Source: Theodoxus fluviatilis
Taxonomy: Eukaryota; Mollusca; Gastropoda; Cycloneritida; Neritidae
DNA: 32,500 nucleotides
Direction: 5' to 3'
NCBI GenBank assembly: GCA_034096865.1
Contig: JAWQFJ010016787.1
Coordinates: 1-32,500 of the forward strand
The notes beneath the pieces are model-generated. The model was not told the origin of the DNA, ran no database searches, and saw only the letters and a program-made list of their open reading frames with translations. Shown piece by piece: positions 1-9,314 of this stretch. Every line of letters starts with the position of its first letter. The stretch's first letter is position 1. Position numbers and translations under genes: made by a program.

Positions 1-190
1 CGCCTTGGACTGGAACCCTCAGGGTAAACGGAAGCGTGGTCGACCAGCACTGACCTGGAAAAGAACCCTACAGGCAGAGCTGAGGACAGTCCGGATGACA
101 TGGGGAGAGGCAAAGAGGGCAGCCCAAGACCGACAGAGGTGGAGACTTGCAGTGAAGGCCCTATGCTCCGACCGGAGCGAAGAGGACTAA
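1..190 (+). pseudogene. RTE-like LINE reverse transcriptase, C-terminal fragment (copy A)
   Basis: Open from the window edge to a TAA stop, this encodes the last ~60 residues of a non-LTR retrotransposon polyprotein, the thumb/C-terminal region after the RT domain. Diagnostic stretches are DWNPQGKRKRGRP, TWKRTL, MTWGEAKRAAQDR and RWRLAVKALC, a pattern common at the C-terminus of APE-type LINEs related to the RTE group. It matches the copy ending at 9916 with about 12 differences over ~205 bases (roughly 94% by eye). The element continues left of the window, so whether the RT is complete is unknown. The stop codon runs directly into the tail with no 3' UTR. The clade name is inference; LINE identity is firm. 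Confidence 0.85.
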
Positions 191-207
191 GTCAAGTAAG
201 TAAGTCA
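188..207 (+). repeat. LINE 3' tail, (AAGT)n type
   Basis: The stop codon TAA is followed by GTCAAGTAAGTAAGTC, a short tandem tail. The same tail follows the stop of the related copy at 9914-9932, so it belongs to the element and not to the target. It marks the 3' insertion junction. Confidence 0.75.
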
Positions 208-396
208 TCATATGAAAGCAACAAATCAGCGCATTCTCCGCTAGAGTTTGGAGTTGCAAGAATATAATCTGTCTAGTTTGCATATTCCTGGTTCTGAGAA
301 TGTCATGGCTGATGCCCTATCTAGAGTTTTTGATGCATACATTGCTGTGTATTTACATATAAATCTGTGTCTGTACAGTACTGGATTGAAATGCTG
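208..396 (+). pseudogene. Ty3/gypsy polyprotein relic: end of RNase H
   Basis: The frame reads TNQRILR, a stop codon, then SLELQEYNLSSLHIPGSENV and MADALSRV. This is the hallmark end of the Ty3/gypsy RNase H domain, with HIPG-x-EN-x-x-ADALSR. The TAG sits where the family usually has Trp after LR, so the copy is broken. After ADALSRVFD the similarity fades and the frame closes. No integrase is seen before the polypurine tract at 449, so most of the 3' half of pol is missing. The left edge abuts the LINE tail, so a LINE insertion or other rearrangement truncated it on that side. Confidence 0.8.
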
Positions 397-448
397 AAAG
401 AAAAGAAAGTGTTGTCCAGTGTGGGAACAACTAATTTCTTTTCGTTTG

Positions 449-460
449 AAAGGTGGGGGA
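449..460 (+). promoter_or_regulatory. Polypurine tract of the gypsy element
   Basis: The purine run AAAGGTGGGGGA lies immediately before TGTAATGG. This is the usual arrangement of the plus-strand primer next to the 3' LTR in Ty3/gypsy elements. Confidence 0.65.
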
Positions 461-846
461 TGTAATGGGAAAATGGGTTTCAAAAGTATCTTACTTGAGA
501 GAGACGTGGTTTTCTTGCTGGTTAGTAATCCGACGGATGTATAGGGGTTGAAATGAAGGGTTAGATTGAGTAGAAATTGAGATCTGATCCGGGGTGGTGA
601 GCGGTGTTCGCTCTGGGGTCTGAAAGATAGTGAGAAAAGTTAGGTCGTGAGTTGGTTGTGAGCCGATAGCTATGTTAGAGAGAGCGAGAAGACAGCGATC
701 AGTCTGCCTGAGTTTGCCTACAGACTGCCTAGAGTCGGCGTAAGGAGAGGAGAGGAGAGAAGAAGAGATCGGTCCGCCTGCTGGGTGAGAAGAAGAGAGA
801 AGCAGACGAAGAGAAGAGATCGGCTCCACAACCACAGCAGAGACGA

Positions 847-906
<60 letters not shown>

Positions 907-1679
907 GCAGAGAGCGGGCAGAGGTGGAAGGTTGATGCGAATGTTTATACGGGTCGATAGTTTTTACTTGTCAAGGGCTGACCTACGTGCTTTTATGTTT
1001 TATAATAGAAGGCTGACCGATATTTTACTTGTGCTGCTGCGCTTTTTCCTTGTTCCCATTGGGAGTGGAGTAGAGAACGAGTAGATGTAATTTTTATAAG
1101 AATGTGAGGGTCATTGAGGAGGTTGTGGTTGATACAGATACCAATGTAACATTCTTTTCATTTTTCTTTTTCTTTTCAACCCCTGTTATGTGCCTGTTTT
1201 ATGCTGAAACTATAAAGATATGTAAGTAACCCTGGGACCTTGTTATTTCGTTTGTGCATCCCCGTAACACTCTTCCTCCTCTTCCTCCTCCTCCTCTACT
1301 TCTTCCTCCTCCTACCCTACTTCTTCCTCCTCCTCCTCCTCCTCCTCCTCCTCCTCCTCCTCCTCCTCCTCCTCCTCCTCCTCCTCCTCCTCCTCCTCTT
1401 CCTCTTTCTCCTCCTCTTCCTCTTTTTCCTCTTCCTCCTCCTTTTCCTCCTCCTCTTCCTCCTCTCTCCCTCTTCCTCCTCCTCTTCCTCCTCCTCCTCT
1501 TCCTCTACCTCCTCCTTCTCTTCCTCTTTCTCCTCCTACTACTACTACTCTAACTCTTCCTCTTCATCATCCTCCTCCTCTTTATCCTCCTTCTTCTCCT
1601 TCTTCTTCTTCTCCTTCTTCTTCTCCTTTCTCTTCTCCTCCTTCCTCTCATTCTTCTTCTTTTCTTTAATTGTGTTACA
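461..1679 (+). mobile_element. Putative 3' LTR of the gypsy relic
   Basis: It begins TGTAATGG directly after the polypurine tract. The proposed right end at 1679 finishes GTGTTACA, so the termini form the inverted pair TGTAA/TTACA. An alternative end is ...CCCGTAACA near 1268, which would exclude the CCT array. The body holds a (GA)n run at 850-908 and a pyrimidine-rich right third. No 5' LTR lies in the window, so neither boundary can be verified by comparison and no target duplication can be checked. Confidence 0.5.
1261..1660. repeat. CCT/CTT trinucleotide array
   Basis: About 400 bases are almost purely pyrimidine on the plus strand, with a pure (CCT)n core around 1325-1395 and degenerate CTT/TCC flanks. 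It creates long poly-Leu, poly-Pro and poly-Ser open frames that are not genes. It is a homopurine-homopyrimidine tract with mirror symmetry, so triplex formation is possible. Confidence 0.95.
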
Positions 1680-1683
1680 TTAT

Positions 1684-1785
1684 ATGTTCCAACCAAGGAG
1701 TACTATATCAGAAGGAAATGCACCACAGATTTCCAGCCTTTGCTAGCAGAGGCCATCATACTGATAACAGTATACTATCATGGTT
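1684..1785 (-). repeat. Dispersed ~80-90 bp repeat, inverted partner of 4037-4123
   Basis: The reverse complement contains AGGCTGGAAATCTGTGGTGC and AGTACTCCTTGGTT, also found on the plus strand at 4068-4116. Similarity spans about 80-90 bp at roughly 85-90% by eye. Family unknown. Confidence 0.75.
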
Positions 1786-2262
1786 AACATAAACAAGCAG
1801 TTTTCTGATTTTGTACTTATAGGGGGACATTTTGCTAATAAAGAAAGTCATTTTGGTGCTTTTTTCCCTATCATTAGAAAAAAAACTGCTGGATGTGCAT
1901 TAAAACCTCTATTAACACTTGACTGAAGTGAATATCACTTTCTTGCATGTTTATCAGTTAAAAGGACTGAATGACCAACATACATACAACAAAATACTAT
2001 TCTCATTAACATAAATCAGATTAAATGAGTAAAAAGGATCGAAAACTAACATTTTAAGTTTGTTTGTTAAAGTTCAAATATAAAATTAGATTTTCAATGC
2101 CACACCTGCAGCACTGTCAAACGGAGACGCCCAGTAATAAAATGGAAAGCAGTCAAACTTGGCCTAGAAATCTAGTTGTGATTCTGTTTATCCAACAATT
2201 CCTAATAAAAATGCAGCACCGAGCAAATTGCATTGCATTATATTTTTAAGATATATTATATA
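1786..2262. other. AT-rich sequence, no gene recognised
   Basis: Moderately AT-rich DNA with no coding signature, tandem repeat or RNA gene I can identify. The 61-codon open frame near 2064 shows no family resemblance. Confidence 0.5.
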
Positions 2263-2575
2263 TTAAAAAAACAACAGAGAGAGGGAATGAGAGAGCGAGA
2301 GAGGACAAGAGACTGAAGAGTGAGAGTCGAACACACAGCCAGCCAGACAGAAAGAGGGAGAGAGAGACAGAAAGTGTGTATGTGTGTATCTGTGAGAGAT
2401 AATGTGTGTGACTGTGAGATTGTGTGTGTGAGAGGGGGCAGTAGACAAATGCAGTACACAAACAAGGAGAGAGACAGAAGAAATTCTCTAGTCATTCACA
2501 ACTTAAATAGCAGTTGTTAGTAGGGGTGGGGGGTTGTAATGATAAGGTAAGACAAGATACTTAGACTTAGGAACA

Positions 2576-2609
<34 letters not shown>

Positions 2610-3060
2610 TTTATAGACTCAATAGTCATACGCAATGGCCCATGAACATGATACAGACACACTTATTCTCTCTCACACACAGAGGCATAAATGCACACTT
2701 TCACAATCATACGTGTACATGTATATACACTGTGTACACGAACAATCAATCAAACACATAACCAAATACACACATAAAATTAACAAGCACTTTTACATCC
2801 AAGGACCCAAATCACAATCACACTGAAAAACACACTAACACACATGTTGTGGACCTTTCCGCAATGACACACACACACATTCATGTAAACACACACACAC
2901 ATGGGCGTGTGTGCGCACATAAAATCATTAAGTGATTAAGCCATATGAAGTGACACACTCAAACTGCATATACATTGTCAAAACACACACACACACACTC
3001 TGATTGAACCATACACAGTAGCACACATGTATGTATACTCACACGTACCATGAGACACAC
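2263..3060. repeat. GA/GT then CA-rich microsatellite region
   Basis: GA and GT repeats run from 2270 to 2480, a pure (CA)n run lies at about 2571-2609, and interrupted CA/ACAC blocks continue to about 3060. Open frames here are repeat-derived. Confidence 0.85.
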
Positions 3061-3069
3061 ATACACATT

Positions 3070-3683
3070 TATTACCTGGTAGGAATTGAACTCATTGTTA
3101 GGATGGAGAAAATTTCCAAGAGGCACTCTGATTCCATTTTTGAACGCTTTGAGAATTACAGGGCAAGTCAGAGTCTGTCTGTTTTCAACAATAACAGAAA
3201 TATTTGCTTCACTAAAATCCTCTTTCATGAAGACACTCACAAAATGTTTTTCGGATATTGTAATGATCACGTCTTTGTATGTTTTTCTCAGAGTTTTCTC
3301 AGGATTAAAACTTGCGAAGGTTTCAATTCCATCCACTTTCCTCAAATGTTCCAGTTGCATTGCTTCAACGTTTTAACATCCGTGGATCTTGGTTGAGCTT
3401 TCGGCGTTGGCATGCACGATTTTGGGATTTGAGGGAAGACACTCGGCTGATGCTTAGGTCGTGTGCGAAATCCAGGAAACGTATGAACTTCGTAGCCTTC
3501 GCTCCAGTGCCTCTCACAAATGAAGAACTTGTCAGGGTCGATCACAAAATCTTTACGTGGAGGCAGTACATTAATCCAAGTCTGTCTCTCGGCTGCATCA
3601 GACGATCAGTTTGAAGTTTGAACACGGCACTTGTTCTTCTTGTAGTTCCCGTTACACCCTACTATACCACACATATTCACCAT
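3070..3683 (-). pseudogene. THAP-domain protein gene copy, disrupted
   Basis: The minus-strand ATG at 3683 opens with MVNMCGIVGCNGNYKKNKC. After a short broken stretch the product continues with RQTWINVLPPRKDF, IDPDKFFICERHW and QPSVFPQIPKS. This gives the C2CH zinc layout of a THAP DNA-binding domain: C-x4-C, a central Trp, then C-x2-H. All four ligands are present. The reading frame has a TGA at 3608-3606 inside a frameshifted segment. A second frameshift near 3360 moves the C-terminal part (HLRKVDGIETFASFNPEKTL, FVSVFMKED, GIRVPLGNFLHPNNEF) to another frame, and that frame runs into CA repeats near 3070. THAP domains occur in transcription factors and in P-element transposases; which kind this was cannot be told. 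I read it as a decayed copy. The alternative is an intron-containing gene with assembly errors. Confidence 0.65.
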
Positions 3684-3830
3684 TTTCTATTCAGACAACA
3701 TACATAAGATCTGTAGCAAACATCCCAGAATCAAAACATCGAAAGAAACACTGTTTAAGTATCCATAAATCCACAGAAAGCAATATCTAAACAATTCAAT
3801 TCACAACTGCAGCCATCAACAATAATGCTT

Positions 3831-3840
3831 ACTTCCGGTT
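3831..3840 (-). promoter_or_regulatory. ETS-like site upstream of the THAP pseudogene
   Basis: The minus strand reads AACCGGAAGT, matching the ETS/GABP consensus ACCGGAAGT. It lies about 150 bp upstream of the THAP-domain ATG and points the same way, a typical position in TATA-less metazoan promoters. A chance match cannot be excluded. Confidence 0.35.
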
Positions 3841-4036
3841 CCTGGTACATGCGCTACATAACAGAGTGCGCGTTTTAAACGATTAAAATCATCAAATCAA
3901 CAAAATAGGTGACAAATTATAATAAAACATGTTTCGAAATCATGTTTTAATGATCTTTAAACTTCATATCAATATCGAAAATACTGATTTCAACTAAGCA
4001 AAGATTCATCCGCGGGTCAGTCGTCGCGAAACAAGT

Positions 4037-4123
4037 AGTACCAGCGATATGACTGGCCTTTGCTAGCACAGGCTGGAAATCTGTGGTGCATCTCCTATGA
4101 TAGAGTACTCCTTGGTTCCAACT
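4037..4123 (+). repeat. Dispersed ~80-90 bp repeat, partner of 1684-1785
   Basis: This segment holds TTTGCTAGCACAGGCTGG and GAGTACTCCTTGGTTCC and matches 1684-1785 in inverted orientation. It ends exactly where the LINE reading frame starts at about 4121, so it may be the host sequence into which that LINE inserted, or part of an older element. Confidence 0.75.
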
Positions 4124-4926
4124 TACGTTTTGCTGATGACATTGTTGGATTAGCAGGAAGTGAAGAGGAGCTGACTAGTCTTGTTGAGCACCTGGACAAG
4201 ACCTCACAGGCATATGGCATGGAGATCAGCGCCGAGAAGACCAATGTGATGACGAACAACTCTCGGGGCTTCAAAATGTAAATCAAAGTGAAGGGCCAAA
4301 AACTGGAAGCTGTGAACAACTTCAAATACCTGGGATCTATTGTAACTGATGAAGGGTCCAAACCAGAGATACTGTCCAGGATAGCACAAACAACAGCAGC
4401 ATTGGCAAAGTTGAATCCAATATTGCGTGACAGAAATACCACTCTCGCGTCGAAGATCAGGCTCATGCGCACGCTGGCCATCTCCGTATTCTTGTATGCA
4501 TGCAAATCCTGGACACTCACATCTGAACTACAGAGACGGATACAAGCCCTGGAAATGAGATGCTACCACAAGATTCTGAACATCTCATATAAAGATCATG
4601 TCACGAATGAGGAAGTCAGCAACAGAATTAGGAGAGCATTTGGACAGTACGAAGACCTGCTCTCAATCGTGAAAAGCAGAAAGCTGAAGTGGTACGGTCA
4701 CGTGTTAAGAGGCAGTGGGCTGGCAAAGACCATCCTGCAAGGTACCGTACCAGGTGGGAGAAGGAGAGGCAGGCAGAGAAAGAGGTGGGAAGACAACATC
4801 AAAAAGTGGACAGGCTTGACCTTTGCGGACTCACAGCGAGCCACGGAGGATAGAGATCGATGGAGGACGATTGTCCAAAAGTCATCAGTGGTGCCTCAAC
4901 AACCCATCTCAGGGCTAAGAGACTGA
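4121..4926 (+). pseudogene. RTE-like LINE reverse transcriptase, 5'-truncated
   Basis: The frame starts at LRFADDIVGLAGSEEEL, which contains the catalytic FADD box of reverse transcriptase. It continues through GMEISAEKTNVM, the FKYLGSIV motif, VFLYACKSWTL, KLKWYGHVLRGSGL and GGRRRGRQRKRWEDNIKKW to LRD and a TGA. Endonuclease and RT fingers are missing, consistent with incomplete reverse transcription. The only lesion is a TAA at 4279-4281; the frame is otherwise open for ~265 codons, so the copy is probably fairly young. The stop codon is the first unit of the tandem tail, so there is no 3' UTR. The best relative here is the minus-strand fragment at 16296-16755; the copies at 1-190 and 9459-9916 are a more distant subfamily. 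Confidence 0.9.
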
Positions 4927-4936
4927 ACTGAACTGA
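4920..4936 (+). repeat. LINE 3' tail, (ACTGA)n type
   Basis: GACTGAACTGAACTGA begins inside the last codons of the LINE and contains its stop. It is a short tandem tail at the 3' junction. Confidence 0.7.
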
Positions 4937-5040
4937 TTTCACATATTCTTCATAGTATATAACTTATGTCAAACAGTCCCATAGGATACAAATTCATGCT
5001 TGTATTGTTTTATCCTACATTGGTGCGCAAGGGAGGGAGG

Positions 5041-5042
5041 AT

Positions 5043-5074
<32 letters not shown>

Positions 5075-5142
5075 CAGAGAAAGAGAGAGAGAGAGACAGA
5101 GAGAGAGAGAGACAGAGAGAGAGAGAGAGACAGAGATACAGA

Positions 5143-5194
<52 letters not shown>

Positions 5195-5222
5195 GAGACA
5201 GAGAGACAGAGACAGAGAGAGA
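5041..5222. repeat. (GA)n/(CAGA)n microsatellite
   Basis: About 180 bases of GA dinucleotides with periodic GACAGA interruptions and a (GACA)n block near 5175-5190. Open frames across it are artefacts. Confidence 0.95.
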
Positions 5223-5439
5223 GGAGTGATGGATATCAGCAGTGGCAGGACAGTGCGGACCAGGCCGAAGTGAAGTGCCAGAGAGAAAAGAGAGGTGACA
5301 GCACAGCTGACAGGGGAGCGAGAAACTAACACCTGTCTACAGCAATGGCCTCTTCTCCATCGTCTCTACTTCCATTTGTCACTTTCGTTGGCCTGCCCAC
5401 CTTCCCTCTGTGAGGCAATCTGTGTGGAGACGGAGTCTC

Positions 5440-5443
5440 TCTC

Positions 5444-5527
<84 letters not shown>
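5440..5527 (+). repeat. (CT)n array upstream of ORF1-like copy 1
   Basis: A near-pure CT dinucleotide run of about 85 bases ends ~83 bp before the ATG at 5610. The second copy has a CT run (sense strand) at a similar distance from its ATG, so the array may be part of the retroposon's 5' leader. Confidence 0.85.
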
Positions 5528-5530
<3 letters not shown>

Positions 5531-5609
5531 TCTGGTCAGCCGAGCAGGACGGACGCGCTTCCCTTCGCTCTCGATATTTCTGCGTCTGCCACACTACTAG
5601 TGGAGCAAA

Positions 5610-6451
5610 ATGCCAGTTACTGGACTCCCAGCCGCTGCAGAAGGTGCCATAGTATCACTGTTGGCTACAGAGACCTTATCCTCATGGAGGGTGGACGGTA
5701 CAGAGAACCAAACGGTCGTCGTACCACGGTTTACGAAGGGCCATTGCCGTACGACAACGCGCAGCACAGGTGGAGGCGGAAGCCGCCGGCACAGATGCGA
5801 CGTGACAGGCAGCGGGCTCAACAACACCGTAAACACCGTGAGTTTAAAAGCGCTACTTACCCGTCTTCTAAGTCCTCTGAGCCACTTGAACTGCGGGATG
5901 AAAGTAATCCGTATGCCTCTGCTGACGTCGCTGCGGAATTCCAGTGCACAACAACCCAGGGTGAACATCCATCTGTGACCTCTGACCTTCCGCCAAACAA
6001 CCAGAATGAAGTTCGAGACAGTCGCCCAGAAACAGCTGAGAATATTGACTGTACTGTCACAGATGATCAGCCGTCACCAGCCCACGCCCGCGCCGACACT
6101 TCCCCCGATGAAGACCTTCCACCTTCGATGAGGGAGTTAATTCGGACAGTGATGCAAATCCAAACCACCGCGCAGTCCTGCACTGAAGGCATCACCGAGA
6201 TCACATCAGAGATAGGCACGGGGATGCACGACGGCTGTGGTGCAGTCAACGCTGATGCTCAGTTCCCTCTGCCCCGTGCTCAATTGGAAGACAGGCTTGC
6301 TCCTCCTGGAGGGCCCATGCAAGTCTCTCCACAAGTCCGCCCACCATACATGCCCCCAGCTAGTTACGATCATCGCGACAGTGGCCGTCGAGAAGGGGAC
6401 CGACCGACCCTGACACGGAGCCAGCGTAAGCTGAGAGCACGAAAGACGTAA
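5610..6451 (+). pseudogene. ORF1-like basic protein of an RT-less retroposon, copy 1 (frameshifted)
   Basis: The ATG at 5610 opens MPVTGLPAAAEGAIVSLLAT, followed by SSWRVDG and TVVVPRF. Between about 5725 and 5745 an indel shifts the frame, and homology resumes as HRWRRKPPAQMRRDRQRAQQ on to a TAA at 6449-6451. The paralogue at 10963-11715 keeps the same order in one frame, so I take this copy as broken. The conserved part is the first ~95 residues: a W-x-V strand, a TVVV-x-RF strand, then a basic helix rich in RRD-x-QRA. The rest is Pro/Ser/Asp-rich and low complexity, ending in a basic RSQRKLRARKT tail. No RT, endonuclease or zinc knuckle is visible. A basic, RNA-binding ORF1-like role is inference. 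Similar N-termini seem familiar from uncharacterised invertebrate proteins, but I cannot name the family. Confidence 0.5.
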
Positions 6452-6650
6452 TAGCTTGTGTGTTTTTTGTGGGTTTTTTGGCATGAGACTCTCGTGCATA
6501 TCGTGACTGAAATCGCTTTCGCGTCTCAGACAAGACTGGTCACCAGTCTTGAACCCCCTACCCCCCACCCCATTGTTTAATATGTGCCGATTTAATGCAT
6601 GTAAATTGCAACAGACCGGCGGCCTACGCAATAAATCATTCGTTCGTTCG

Positions 6651-6656
<6 letters not shown>
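6452..6656 (+). mobile_element. Structured retroposon 3' end with AATAAA and (TTCG)n tail
   Basis: Downstream of the reading frame lies a perfect hairpin at 6532-6550, AAGACTGGT, C, ACCAGTCTT. Next come ACCGGCGGCCT at 6615-6625, AATAAA at 6630-6635 and a (TTCG)n tail at 6639-6656. This matches the 3' ends found on the minus strand at 10290-10405 and 10456-10530. It looks like the 3' terminus recognised during reverse transcription of a LINE-mobilised RNA. Confidence 0.65.
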
Positions 6657-6687
<31 letters not shown>

Positions 6688-6740
6688 CTACCTCACCCCC
6701 ACCCCCTCCCTCTCCATACCCCCCCCTCTTTGTTTTTCAT
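6656..6740. repeat. CT run and C-rich tract after the retroposon tail
   Basis: About 27 bases of (CT)n follow the TTCG tail, then a C-rich pyrimidine stretch. A similar CT run follows the TTCG tail at 28817. Confidence 0.8.
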
Positions 6741-6904
6741 TGTTTTCATGAGTGATTCACCGGGGTCCACGCCTCATGGGTGGCCTCTCACTCTCGTGAG
6801 CGCGCTTCAGGGACTCATTTTCCGTGCGAGTCACCTGGTGTGGGCAGTTAAACATTGTGCTCATCACATTGGTTCCATTTAACCTTCCCCCGTTGGGCTA
6901 GGGC

Positions 6905-7060
6905 TAAGAATTGACCCACCGCGTCTCCCTACGCGACTCGTAAGAGGCGAATAACTAGGGACGTCGTGACTTGATTTGGCTTCTTCTCAACTGTTCTAGT
7001 GACTCTCGTGCTCAGTGGCTTTACATAGCCCACAAAGGATGATAGGCCGTTAAACTCATT
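6905..7060 (+). mobile_element. SINE-like retroposon copy 1 (CATC-tailed)
   Basis: The head carries GCGTCTCCCTACGCGACTCG at 6921-6940. The body carries CTGTTCTAGTGACTCTCGTG at 6991-7010, and the 3' end carries GATGATAGGCCGTTAAAC, leading into a CTCC/CATC tail. The body matches 7431-7500 at roughly 80% and the head matches 8580-8630. No reading frame and no clear tRNA A/B boxes were found, so SINE versus LINE 3' end is undecided. Confidence 0.6.
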
Positions 7061-7203
7061 CACTCCCTCCCTCCCTCCATCCATCCATCGGCCCTCCATC
7101 CCTTCATCCATCCCTCCTTTCCTCCATCCTTCCATCCATCCATTCATCCATTCATCCATCCATTCATCCATCCATCCATCCATCCATCCATCCATCCATC
7201 CAT

Positions 7204-7236
<33 letters not shown>

Positions 7237-7375
7237 TATTCATCCCTCCCTCCCCCATTCAACTCTCCCTCCCCATTCATCGCTCACTCCCTCCTTCCCT
7301 CCTTTCATCCCTCCCTCCCCTCCTCCCTCCCTCCCTTCCTCCCTCCTTCCATCCCTCCTTCCCTCCCTCCCTAGT
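7060..7375. repeat. (CATC)n/(CTCC)n array
   Basis: Tetranucleotide CATC repeats run to about 7230 and grade into CTCC/CTTC-rich repeats. The array starts right after retroposon copy 1, so it probably grew from its tail. Confidence 0.9.
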
Positions 7376-7500
7376 TCTTCACCCCTTATGAATCGCGTAG
7401 GGAGACGCACTGGATTGCGTTTACTCTAATCTGTTCTAGTGAATTTCGTGCTTAATGGCCTTACATATCCTACAAGGCTGATAGGCCGTAAAACACCATC
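7376..7500 (+). mobile_element. SINE-like retroposon copy 2, head inverted
   Basis: The segment 7431-7500 matches 6991-7060 directly. The preceding piece at 7376-7408, containing AATCGCGTAGGGAGACGC, is the reverse complement of the head of copy 1. Either two insertions are abutted or the 5' part inverted during insertion. Confidence 0.6.
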
Positions 7501-7616
7501 CATCCATCCGTCCATCCATCCATGCATCCATCCATCCATCCATCCATCCATCCATCCATCCATCCATCCATCCTTTCATCCATCCATCCATCCATCCATC
7601 CATCCATCCATCTATT
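7496..7616. repeat. (CATC)n tail array of copy 2
   Basis: About 120 bases of CATC repeats with few interruptions directly follow the retroposon end TAGGCCGTAAAAC. Confidence 0.9.
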
Positions 7617-8575
7617 TAACCTCTTACACTGCGTCTCTTGTAGCACACCTGAGGAAGGAGCACTGAGCTCAGAATGCTTGTGTATGAGTAAAGCAGTTGA
7701 AACCCAGTCCCCTCCTTGTTTTTTCGCCATTCTACACGGTCCAGCCCCGGTTTCCATCTTCCTTATGCTTTCATGTCAGTCTTGTTGGGTTTTTTTGGTA
7801 TGAGATCCACATTACGAAACCCATGATGAATACCCTAATAAGTGGACACCACTTTTCCTTCGGTCACTGTCCCCAGCAGTCCAAAGTTCAGTCAGCACAC
7901 ATTGGCTTCTGCATTGTCTAGATATAAAAGCGACTCTTTCCAGTGACAAAACCATTGTCCGGGAATGCTAAAGATCTAATTCGGACGCTCAACGTGCATG
8001 CACTTTGGCCCCAGTGAAAGATATTTCAGTATGCACACACGCGCGCACATCTGTTTATCGCTAAAGTATGAGTACTGCAAGGCAAATACGACAGGGCAAT
8101 TATCAATAACAAGAGCTTGTATGAATGCATTTCCAAAATCAATTTTTTGCAGTAAAACATATTTCATCATAATGTGAACGCATGAACTAATTCAATTCGA
8201 TTGGGTTTTTTTACTCACACATTTACCCAGTGTGCACTGCTTTTTGTCAAATATTATTTGCATTTCTTTTTGACGTAAAAAAAGGTTTATGTACATACGT
8301 AAAACGAAAGCATATTATTTTGTACAAATGTAAAAGCTGTAGGCCTATGTGTTTGATAAATAACTGAAACAAATGCGTATATATTAATTCATATGTGTGG
8401 ACTTATTATCACAGGAACGTCATAGTTTACTTTTAGGTGAGTATTCCATTAGCAAAAACAGGTTGGATAGACGATATAATTTCGAAGCAAGCGGCTCCGA
8501 TCTTCAGTTACACAAGGCTTGAGAAATCCTTCACACGAATCCAGGCTGATCCACTCCACTCCATGTGGCTTGGGT
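7617..8575. other. No gene recognised
   Basis: Mixed sequence, AT-rich after 8100. The motif GGGTTTTTTTGGTATGAGAT at 7785-7804 resembles one in the 3' region of the retroposon at 6470-6490. Otherwise no coding or repeat signature is seen. Confidence 0.4.
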
Positions 8576-8715
8576 TAGACTCGCCCCGTCTCCCGGTGTG
8601 ATTCATGAGAGGTGAAAAACTAGCGACATCTAATTAGCTTGACCTTCCTCTAACCAGCTCCGGAGTTCTGTAAAAACCTGCCTAGTCTACAAAAGCTGGT
8701 GGGTCGTACAACTGT
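8576..8715 (+). mobile_element. SINE-like retroposon copy 3, older, tail lost
   Basis: CGTCTCCCGGTGTGATTCAT followed by GAGAGGTGAAAAACTAGCGA matches the head of copy 1. The 3' part, CTACAAAAGCTGGTGGGTCG, is recognisable but diverged and has no CATC tail. Confidence 0.5.
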
Positions 8716-8859
8716 CAGTTTGAAGGGAATATGCAATGCAAGCCAACATACAAATGCTTCTTTATCTCTTGGTACCTACATTGTTTTGGCTTCCTTTTAT
8801 TTAAGATCGTTTTTTTTTCAATCCGCGGTATATGTTACATCTCTCGTGTAAAATCGAGT

Positions 8860-8862
<3 letters not shown>

Positions 8863-8928
<66 letters not shown>
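8863..8928. repeat. (GA)n microsatellite
   Basis: A pure run of about 33 GA units. Confidence 0.97.
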
Positions 8929-8930
<2 letters not shown>

Positions 8931-9314
8931 GCTAATACACGCACAGACGGAAATAAAAATACATTAAATCCATGTTCGAAATTGAAAAGCTCTTTTGGGA
9001 AACATTTCATTTGCCTTTAATTTCCCGGTGTTTTTCGCTGGATACTTTTTGCAGATGTAATTGGGACAAAGGGCTGGAGAAAATACGCCTCCTTAGTCGC
9101 TCCCACGCTCGCACGCCAACTTGCATGTCTGACTTGATGTTCAGGAATTTCCATTCCAAGGACTTCGCCAAAATTCTGACGGCGTGGCTCTAGGGCCTAG
9201 CAGCTATCTCTAGCACAGTAGGAGTCTTCTTGTGGTACTTCCAAGGTCCCATGGTTCTTACAGGGCTGAACATATGTAATCCTTCTGCCGCAAAATTCGA
9301 TATTAAAAAATGAG

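Noticed and set aside
1240..1746. 168-codon Leu/Ser/Phe-rich open frame
   Set aside because: Produced by the CCT/CTT array; no non-repeat coding content.
5379..5600. Ser/Leu and Arg/Glu frames around 5380-5600
   Set aside because: CT/GA array artefacts on both strands.
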